Shown here in pieces: positions 19,587-28,200 of a stretch of DNA of 64,000 bases. Every line of letters begins with the position of its first letter. Position 1 is the first letter of the stretch. The notes under the pieces were generated by a model. That model saw only the letters and a program-made list of their open reading frames with translations, ran no database searches and was not told the origin of the DNA. The stretch covers positions 1 to 64,000 of the forward strand of contig CANMFO010000009.1 in assembly GCA_947497245.1 (NCBI GenBank), in the 5' to 3' direction. Position numbers and translations under genes: made by a program. This DNA comes from an uncultured Flavobacteriaceae bacterium. Lineage in GTDB: Bacteria; Bacteroidota; Bacteroidia; Flavobacteriales; Flavobacteriaceae.

Positions 19587-20187
19587 AATAATGGCCTCAA
19601 TATTCCTGTTCGCATTACTATTGGGTTCTTGTGACCAAAAAACATTTGACAGACGGGAGGAACTCCTGGCTTATATCGATGACCCGGACAATGGCTACAA
19701 GCAGCATAAGAACATCAACGGGGTGGATTTCTCTATCACCTATCGCCCCACGGATCTACTTGTCCGACAAAAGTTGGGGGAAGGGGCAAGCAAAATGGAG
19801 TTGGATAGTTTGCGCAGCAAGTACGGAAAGTATCTGTACTTCAATGTGACACTTGGCAAAAATAATCGGGAAGTGCTGAACGGGTTGGTCCACAACCGAA
19901 CCGATTTTGGTGCCATGGTTAACCAGTTGGCCTTTGATATGGGCGCACAGGTTCATCTGTACAGCAAGACAAAGGATACCGTGGCGCTGGCCGATTATGT
20001 CTATCCCAGATTGTATGGAATGGGCGGTGGTACCAGCATGCTCTTTGTCTACCCGAGGGAAGACAAGATAATGCAAAACGAGTTTTTTCATTTTACAATA
20101 GAAGATATCGGATTGAATACGGGAGAAGTGGGTTTCAAAGTCCCTACCGACCCCATACATCGAGAACCAAAATTAAGATTTAACTAA
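19576..20187 (+). CDS. Lipoprotein of unknown function
   Basis: A 203-residue protein with a short N-terminal signal ending in lipobox LLGSC. The mature part is a mixed, soluble-looking domain without a recognised signature; segments such as FSITYRPTDLLVRQKLGEG suggest a Bacteroidota-specific family. It overlaps the ompH-like gene by 11 bases and precedes the giant YD-repeat genes, so it likely belongs to the same transcription unit. A second in-frame ATG at 19591 is an alternative start. Not recognised beyond this. Confidence 0.65.
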   Translation: MENRIMASIFLFALLLGSCDQKTFDRREELLAYIDDPDNGYKQHKNINGVDFSITYRPTDLLVRQKLGEGASKMELDSLRSKYGKYLYFNVTLGKNNREVLNGLVHNRTDFGAMVNQLAFDMGAQVHLYSKTKDTVALADYVYPRLYGMGGGTSMLFVYPREDKIMQNEFFHFTIEDIGLNTGEVGFKVPTDPIHREPKLRFN

Positions 20188-20227
20188 GGAACATACACGA
20201 CGTCCCATACACTTAACCTACAATGTT

Positions 20228-23200
20228 ATGAAGAATACGAAATTCTCACATAAGGCGATAGCCTTGACCTTATTGTTGGCCTTTTTGCCCAGCCTGATCC
20301 CAGTAAATTATCTCCTTGCGTCCAATAATGGGCCCACTGCCCCGGAAACGGCCAGTTTTGAACCGGTAGATGCCACGGATATGGTAAATCTGGCCACTGG
20401 AGATCTGAGTTACGTTATGCCCCTTTTAAACATACCTTCACCAGAGGGTGGTTACCCCCTGGCACTGTCTTACCATGCAGGAATCGCCATGGACCAAGAA
20501 GCTTCTTGGGTAGGCTTGGGATGGACCTTGAACCCTGGGGCGATCAACAGGTACGTATCCGGAGTGCCCGATGATTGGAAACGAACCAAAAAATACTCTA
20601 TTGTATACGATGCGGGGGGAGTGTCAACCAGTATTTCTGTGGGAAGTAGCTTTGGACAAGGATTAAGAATCGGGGAGTACACAAGCTATTCCTCCAATAA
20701 GGCCTTTGGCGGGGAGACAACCTACAGTTTAGATCGTGGTGTTTCGAGTAGTTTATATGGCGTTTTGAATGGAAGAGCTGGAACCGATGGAGTGGGGCTT
20801 TCGGTCAACCTTCCTCTGATAGGGTTGGCTACACGGTCTCCCCAAAATACGGATATTGTTTTAGGGGTTTCTGCCTATAAAAGTTTTAAAAATGGGCGTT
20901 TCTCCGTCAATGGTAATTTATCACTCAGCAATGGTAGTACTCAAGTCAGTTTAGCTTCTGATGGTAGTCTAAGTGTCGGTGCTTTGGGTTATTCTGTCCC
21001 CTTGGCCGGTAGCAACGGTCTAAGTCTCCAAAGCCACATGAATCATATGAACCTCTTTGTCAGTATCCCAATAGGGTATACGGGATTTAATTTAGATTTG
21101 GGATATACAAAAACGAGATATTGGGTTTTTGACAATGATTTCTCCATATACAACGGTTCTCTTTATGCGGGTGATATCGGGGGTCTACTGAATAACGCTG
21201 TTCTCGACAATAAGGTGGGCCTTGATTCCTATGAGGGTTTGTTCAAGTATAACCAAAGCCAACAACAACGGACCCCAAACTTCTCATATATCAGCTATGA
21301 CAATTATAGGGTATTGGCACAGGGCTTGTCCGGTTCCATTAGTCCAAAGATTTTGGAAGAAGGGTCCTTGATTCGACCGGAAGAATCGGTCAGGTCTGGG
21401 AATACTTCCTTTCCCAAAGCATTTGGATTCTACGATTACCCCAATAGCGCAGCCAATAATTTTAGCAAGACCGTGGCCAATCAAGGCATCCATTTTTATT
21501 TTGACAATGAATACTCTTCGCATTTGAAGGTCAACTCCGGCAATTGGAATGTGGCCCAGTCGAACACTTCGTATACAGGGGTCGAAGATTTCGAATCCGC
21601 CTCGAAGGCATTTGAGTCCACAATTAATCTGGGAGGCCAGGTTTACGATTCTTACAATTCAAGTAACAAAAGAATGCGGAAGGGGAATTTTGTGGAAACC
21701 TTTACCAACCAGGATATCATCAATAACCCCGCTAGCTTATTGGAACCTTCCGTGGATGGATTTAACAGAAGCCAGTCCTGGGTACCGGCGGACGGGATTG
21801 GGGGATATAAAATTACTGCGGTTGATGGCAAAGTCTATCACTATGCCATTCCGGTATATCAAAAGGAACAATTTTCCAGGACCATACCCATAGATGAGGA
21901 TAGTGAGTTGAAGTTTAGGGAAGAACAGCAGTTTGACCCTTATGCCACCCATTGGTTGTTGACTGCGGTAACTGGTCCGGACTATATTGATGAAAATGGC
22001 AATAACAAGGCGGACGATGGGGACTACGGATATTGGGTTGAATTTGAGTACGGAAAATGGAGTGATGGCTACGTTTGGAGAACACCCAATACAGGCTTCA
22101 ATTCAAGTGAAAAGGTCAAATCGTATTCTTGGGGAATCAAGGAAGTATATTATTTGGACAAGGCAAAAACACGATCGCATACCGCTCTGTTTGTCAAGGG
22201 CCTGAGAAAAGACAACTTAAGCTCAGAAATCTTGATAGCCAATCCAGAAAATTTGAGTCAACCAAGGACCTATACCGTTCCATACAATAGGGGAATGATC
22301 AAGGGCGACGACGACGATTGGTATTTCGAAGGGATGTACGAGAACCAGCCCGTGCCAACTTCCTTACCTCCGGCATATTATTATGGTTCATCCGAGTTTA
22401 AGGTCTATGCGGAAACCTATGAACAGCGTTCATTGCGCTTGGAAAAGGTCATCTTATTGAAAAACGAAAATGCGGCCCTTTCAAAAACCAACCCATCTGC
22501 CTCGCAGAGTAAGTTTGTGGGAAGTTTATATGTGGGCGAAAGGCAAACCATTACTCCCATAATCCAGGGACTGCCTTATAACCATGATATAACCGTAGTG
22601 GAAGATCATGATTGGTATGGGGAATACTTTAACAATGTACTCGATAAAACCGATGTGGAGGTCAACAATGCCACTATATTGCAAAATGCCCAAAAAGTAA
22701 TAGAATTTGGATATGAGGAGAACTATCCTTTATCGACCAATTCATCAAACTCTTTGGCACTGAGCAAGGGTAAACTTACGCTTCAATCAGTGTCTAGCGG
22801 CGGAAAAGGAGGTGCGTTTTTAATTCCACCCTATACCTTTGACTATTACGGCAAAAACGTTGATTATAGCAAAAACCAAGAAGATATTTGGGGGTATCAT
22901 AAGACCGCTCCCATGAATTGGAGTTTGAGCAAAGTTCATACTCCCACAGGAGGCGAGATCAATATTGTTTATGAAAGTGATTATTATGCTAAGGAAGCTG
23001 CAATCCATAGATATGTTTTTGACCACAATATCCAGGTCAAATTTACCGGAACTGGAGCAGGTTCCAAAACCATAAGTTTCAGGAACGACCCGTTGAATAC
23101 CAATGAGGAGGATACCGATTTCACCCAATTTTTTACAGCTGGACAAACGACCCAAATAGATGTCCAATATTGGTTGAACCCCAACCAACCCGGGACCAAT

Positions 23201-25291
23201 TGGATCGCCGACATCGCTGCCAATTGTACAGTGGACAATGTCACATCAAATGAAGTCCGTTTTGTTTTGCCGACAAATTCTACCATGGGCACCTATCGAA
23301 ACGAAAGTACTTGTTCGGAAGAAGATTGGGTATTTTATGAGACCGGGGAGTACAACCATGTTGTGGATGAAACGGTTGGTTGGCTTGGCCCTAATAATCC
23401 AAGTTCCTGTGAATCCCCCGTGGATGGACAATACAAATTGAGGTTCAGATTCTATTCCAATAAAGATTTCATTGAGTCTAACGGTGGTGGTTTAAGGGTA
23501 AAAGAGATAGGGGTCAGCGATGGTTCAAAAACCTATAAAACCAAGTATTCCTACCTGAACCCCGACACCAATCAAGAGTCGGGGGTTACTTCCTATGCAC
23601 CTTCAAAAAAAGAGAAGGAAATATCATATCTGACAGAAATTCCGAATCCCGGTGTCATGTACGAATATGTGACCGTGGAGGAGGTTTCTACCAACAATCA
23701 GGTCAATTATAAGAACAGGTATCACTTTGAAGTACCCCAATCCATGGTGGTCAGCAGTTCTGGTGCCACTATGGGTGAAGCCTTTGCCTATACGATTTTG
23801 CAGGATGAATCAAAGGACAACGTCTCTCTTGGAGGGGAAACAGTGGACATGAGATACTATAAGGTGGAGGTAAAGGACAATATTTCAAGCCTTGGAAGAT
23901 TGCTTTCAAAAGAATCCTACAACTCGACCGATCAATTGCTGTCAAGAACCAGCAATAACTATCTGAGTTACGCCAACGCCGAGATAGACCAAGGTGTTTT
24001 ACAGGAAACGTTCAGTTCCTACAAAAAACTTTTGGAAGAATACCAGCAACCGTCCTATTTGTTGAGCTCTTCGAGAAAGATCACGGTACCCAATGTTTTG
24101 AGTTCCACAACCACGACCGAGGCGGGCCATTCGATTACCACGACCTTTGGCAAGCACGATTTTCTTACTGGGAGTGTATTGGAAACTACAATTTCCAAGA
24201 GCGATGGTACGAATCTCAAAACGGAGATTGTCCCTGCCTACCATAGATACTCCGAGCTTGGCTCAAAGGCAGACCTCGGTACGTATGAAAACATGCTTAC
24301 CCAGCAAGCAATGACGAAATCATTTGTCGAACACAATGGGTCATGGGAGGAGACCGGGGTTGGAATAACCACATGGAACGAAGAGACCTACTCCTATAGT
24401 ATGGGTGGTCTTACCATTTTGGATGATGTGTGGAGAACACATAAGACCTTCGCCTGGGACGGGCAGGTGGATGGGAATGGATTATTGTCCGATTTTACCG
24501 GAATTGATGACGGTGGCTTTGTTTGGAACAACGCCAATGCGGTACAACCATCACAATGGGACTTGGTATCCGAGACCACCATGTACAACAATTTCTCGAA
24601 CCCTTTAGAGGTGGTCGACATTAATGGAAATGAAGCTGCCACTAAAATGGGAGATGGGGATGAAAAGGTATTTGCTACCGGCACGGCAGCGTATTCGGAA
24701 CTATTTTATTCGGGAGCCGAAGACCTCGAGTCCAATGGAATAGATTTCGGAGGAGGAGTAAAAAAAGGCAATGCTACGATTACCAATGATTCACATACAG
24801 GAAATCATGCGCTTCAGTTGAGTGCGGGTCAGACCGCCTTTGAAGTTACGGTCGATAACGGAACGAACCCCGAGAGGAAGTATAAGATTTCCCTATGGGC
24901 CAAAGCGGACAATTATGCCAATACCGCCCTTACCGTAGGCGCGACCAATTACAGCACACCATCTGAGGAAGTGCGAGCGGGAGAATGGATGCTTTTGAAT
25001 TTTTATGTCCCGATCAACGGACAGCAGAATGTTAAGGTTACCGCGACCGGCTCGGGCTCCATCGTCGATGATTTTAGGGTACATCCCATAGATGCTACGG
25101 TGACTTCCTATGTTTATAACCAATGGGATGAACTCACCCATATCCTGGGCCCCAATAACCTAGGTGTCCAGTACGAATATGATGAAGCTGGGAGATTAAA
25201 GAAAATCCTTAGTGAAGTTCAAGATTTCAACGGTACAGGTACCGGAGGTTTCCTAAGAACAAGTGAAAATGACTATACCTACAAATACTAG
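20228..25291 (+). CDS. Giant YD-repeat/SpvB-like exported protein
   Basis: A 1687-residue secreted protein. A signal peptide of about 31 residues is followed by the N-terminal module typical of Bacteroidota RHS proteins (VDATDMVNLATGDLSYVMPLL, SYHAGIAMDQEASWVGLGWTLNPGAI). A long beta-rich body of aromatic strands follows. Near the C-terminus comes a jelly-roll-like domain (about 1490-1640), then a single clear YD repeat (YVYNQWDELTHILGPNNLGVQYEYDEAGRLKKI). There is no RHS core or toxin tip. The next gene, 7 bases downstream, carries those, so the pair may correspond to a split shell and toxin-bearing RHS protein, comparable to TcB and TcC (inference). Confidence 0.85.
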   Translation: MKNTKFSHKAIALTLLLAFLPSLIPVNYLLASNNGPTAPETASFEPVDATDMVNLATGDLSYVMPLLNIPSPEGGYPLALSYHAGIAMDQEASWVGLGWTLNPGAINRYVSGVPDDWKRTKKYSIVYDAGGVSTSISVGSSFGQGLRIGEYTSYSSNKAFGGETTYSLDRGVSSSLYGVLNGRAGTDGVGLSVNLPLIGLATRSPQNTDIVLGVSAYKSFKNGRFSVNGNLSLSNGSTQVSLASDGSLSVGALGYSVPLAGSNGLSLQSHMNHMNLFVSIPIGYTGFNLDLGYTKTRYWVFDNDFSIYNGSLYAGDIGGLLNNAVLDNKVGLDSYEGLFKYNQSQQQRTPNFSYISYDNYRVLAQGLSGSISPKILEEGSLIRPEESVRSGNTSFPKAFGFYDYPNSAANNFSKTVANQGIHFYFDNEYSSHLKVNSGNWNVAQSNTSYTGVEDFESASKAFESTINLGGQVYDSYNSSNKRMRKGNFVETFTNQDIINNPASLLEPSVDGFNRSQSWVPADGIGGYKITAVDGKVYHYAIPVYQKEQFSRTIPIDEDSELKFREEQQFDPYATHWLLTAVTGPDYIDENGNNKADDGDYGYWVEFEYGKWSDGYVWRTPNTGFNSSEKVKSYSWGIKEVYYLDKAKTRSHTALFVKGLRKDNLSSEILIANPENLSQPRTYTVPYNRGMIKGDDDDWYFEGMYENQPVPTSLPPAYYYGSSEFKVYAETYEQRSLRLEKVILLKNENAALSKTNPSASQSKFVGSLYVGERQTITPIIQGLPYNHDITVVEDHDWYGEYFNNVLDKTDVEVNNATILQNAQKVIEFGYEENYPLSTNSSNSLALSKGKLTLQSVSSGGKGGAFLIPPYTFDYYGKNVDYSKNQEDIWGYHKTAPMNWSLSKVHTPTGGEINIVYESDYYAKEAAIHRYVFDHNIQVKFTGTGAGSKTISFRNDPLNTNEEDTDFTQFFTAGQTTQIDVQYWLNPNQPGTNWIADIAANCTVDNVTSNEVRFVLPTNSTMGTYRNESTCSEEDWVFYETGEYNHVVDETVGWLGPNNPSSCESPVDGQYKLRFRFYSNKDFIESNGGGLRVKEIGVSDGSKTYKTKYSYLNPDTNQESGVTSYAPSKKEKEISYLTEIPNPGVMYEYVTVEEVSTNNQVNYKNRYHFEVPQSMVVSSSGATMGEAFAYTILQDESKDNVSLGGETVDMRYYKVEVKDNISSLGRLLSKESYNSTDQLLSRTSNNYLSYANAEIDQGVLQETFSSYKKLLEEYQQPSYLLSSSRKITVPNVLSSTTTTEAGHSITTTFGKHDFLTGSVLETTISKSDGTNLKTEIVPAYHRYSELGSKADLGTYENMLTQQAMTKSFVEHNGSWEETGVGITTWNEETYSYSMGGLTILDDVWRTHKTFAWDGQVDGNGLLSDFTGIDDGGFVWNNANAVQPSQWDLVSETTMYNNFSNPLEVVDINGNEAATKMGDGDEKVFATGTAAYSELFYSGAEDLESNGIDFGGGVKKGNATITNDSHTGNHALQLSAGQTAFEVTVDNGTNPERKYKISLWAKADNYANTALTVGATNYSTPSEEVRAGEWMLLNFYVPINGQQNVKVTATGSGSIVDDFRVHPIDATVTSYVYNQWDELTHILGPNNLGVQYEYDEAGRLKKILSEVQDFNGTGTGGFLRTSENDYTYKY

Positions 25292-25298
25292 AAAAAAG

Positions 25299-28200
25299 AT
25301 GAAGAAATCTGCAAATACCCAAATTCTAAAAGCATTGGTCGGCCTTGTTTTTTTTCTGGGACTGACCTCAAATACATATGTGCATGGACAGTGTTTTGGC
25401 GCCACCGCACCGGAGATGTCATTCACGTCCAGCGGAGGTTCCATTCAGGTAACGATACAGCACAGTTGCTCTGGTGGCACGTTCAGTATCGGTACCTATC
25501 CCAGTTGGTTGACCAGCATTCCCACCATATCCGGTAACACGGTCACGGCCGTTGCCCCGGCCTATTCGGGACAGGAAAGGAACGGGAACATCGTACTGCT
25601 GTACAACGGTTCCACCGCCGGTGGGATTGCGGTGGTTCAGAACGATGGGGTGCCGCCTCCACCTCCACCTTGTTCCATTACGGGCTTTAATGGTAGCAAT
25701 TTTATTGGAGCGGGGGAGACAAAATCATACACCTTGACGTATAGCAACTGTCCATCCAATATCTACTATACGTTTAAACAAGTTGTGAACAGTGTAGAAC
25801 AAAACCTTCCCACTTGGGTCACCATTTCCCAACCTTCACCGACTCAGGTGAATGTTACGTTCGCCCAAAATTCGGGAACAACGAGCAGAAATGTTACCAT
25901 AATTGGCAAACGACAAGATGGGGGCTCCCCAGGCATTGGAGGTACCTTTACACAATCGTGTTTTGAAAAAGATTGGTATTTGGATAGCGATGGTGACAAC
26001 TTTAGGGATCCAGGGAGCACTGTGGTCAAGGATTGTGCGAGCAGTAAACCGGGCTACACACAAAGTACCACTGTAGATGTTTGTCCAAACGATTATAACC
26101 TGGGCAACGTTAGCAAGACCTTCTACGCGGACAGTGATGGTGATGGATTTAGGGACCCGGGAGGTGCTACGTTGACACAGTGTTCAACGCCCACGGGTAA
26201 CTGGACCGAGAGCACAATTGACGATCTATGCCCCGATCAACCCTATTCCAGTAACCAGGGCTGCGATCCCAATTGTTCCGCCAATGACGTTTCCTTGTCC
26301 AAAAACCTTATTACTTTTGGAACCGCCGGTGGTACGGATGCCAGCGTGGTAAATTTTCCGAATGGCTGCACACTGCCTTATGAGATTACCCTGGATCTGA
26401 CCGAGACCTGGTTAAGCTGGACCATTACAAATAACAACCAGATCAACATCACCTGTCAGGCCTTGGCAAATGGGACGAGGGAGGTTTCCATACCCGTTCG
26501 TGTGAATGGAAGTGTTATCGAAGGAATCCTCGTAAAACAAAATGCCCCGCCCACCCCCCCTGCAACTTGTGAAATTACAGCATCCGATGACATTGTTCTA
26601 GATGCCTTGGGAGACACGACCTCGTTCACCGTAACCTTTACACCATCCAATTGCGAGACCCCTTTTACCTTAAAGCATCCATATGAACCATCGATTCCCA
26701 GTTGGCTGCAAGTTACCAACAACGGAAACTCGTATACCCTTACGGTAGGGAACAATGCGAACGGTGAATTAAATACAACACAGTTGATAGCGGTAAAAAA
26801 TGATGGTACGGCAAGCAGCGCTGTGTTCAACGTATCGCAACCCAATTGCAATATTCTGTGGTATCCCGATTCAGACAATGACGGCTCGGGCGATCCCTAT
26901 GGGAATTCCGTAATGCAGTGCGCCGATCCCGATGATGAAGTCAATGACGATCCGAACACTTTCTGGGTGGATAACAATGATGATGCCTGCCCAGAACTAT
27001 ATGGCTTACCGGCCAATCAGGGTTGCCCCGGTGCTGTTCCCGAAAATTGGAACACCATCACCACCAGGAGTTATGATGTTTCCCAAACGCTAAAAGTTGC
27101 TGGCAAAAGTTATTTTGATGAGTTGGGCCAATTACGGCAGACGCAAAGTTGGGACGTAAAGTCAGATTCCACATGGGCCGTCGAAAATATGTACGATAAT
27201 TTCGGAAGACAGGCGCTGACCACCCTAGGTGCTCCTATTCGAACGGGTAGCGATTTCGAGTACAAGGAAGGTTTTGTAAAAGCGGGCAACAATACTACCG
27301 ATTACGTACTGAACACTGTGGACCCGGGTCTGACCAACATAAATGGAGTTGGAGATGTGGCAAGTACACTGGGTTGGTACTATAGCGAAAACAATGATCA
27401 TGAAGACTATCAAGATGTAACGGATTACCCGTTTTCAAGACAGATTTTCAGCAAACTCAATCCTGGAGGGGTGTTACAGAGGGGAACGGGCAACAAGATC
27501 AATGGTGAATGGCCGCAGGCCTATACCTTTTCGGTGCCGGCCTCGCAGGAATTGTCCCAAACGGTTGCTTTTGGAAATGTCGCATACGATACTATAAGAG
27601 TGATAAAGACAATAAGCCGAAACCCGCACGGTGAGGAGAACGTGGTCTTTGTCGATTCGGAGGGGAAAACCCTGGCCGCGGCACGCAGTGGGGGAACCCA
27701 GGTCAGGAACGTCACGATAAATATTGGGGAACAGGGCCTTGTCGACATTCACCTGCCCCAGGGAACCACGGGTATCTCCACGGCGAATACAGGTACCCAT
27801 TCCATCAAGGTGCACAACCTGATCACCGAGGATGAATATACCGCAAGCTTGGGTAACCTACCGCCCGGTTTTTATCGGGTGTCCATAGCCGATTGGAACC
27901 CCGACGACCATGACCCCAACCAGGAGGTCACGGTCACCTATCCGGAGAACTACTATGATTACAGTTTAAATGAATACGACAGGGCAGATCGTTTGATCGC
28001 CTCGTACCAACCCATTGGTGCTACCAAGGCCGAAAAGCCGAAGAGCATATTCGAATACGATGCTTCGGGCAGGATGGTCCATAGCAAAAGTCCGGACGAG
28101 GGCGATGCCTGGTTCAGGTATCGGGAAGACGGCCAGATCCGCTTCTCCCAAAACAGCAAACAAAAAAATGAGGCCTCCCCGGAAGAATTCTCCTATACCA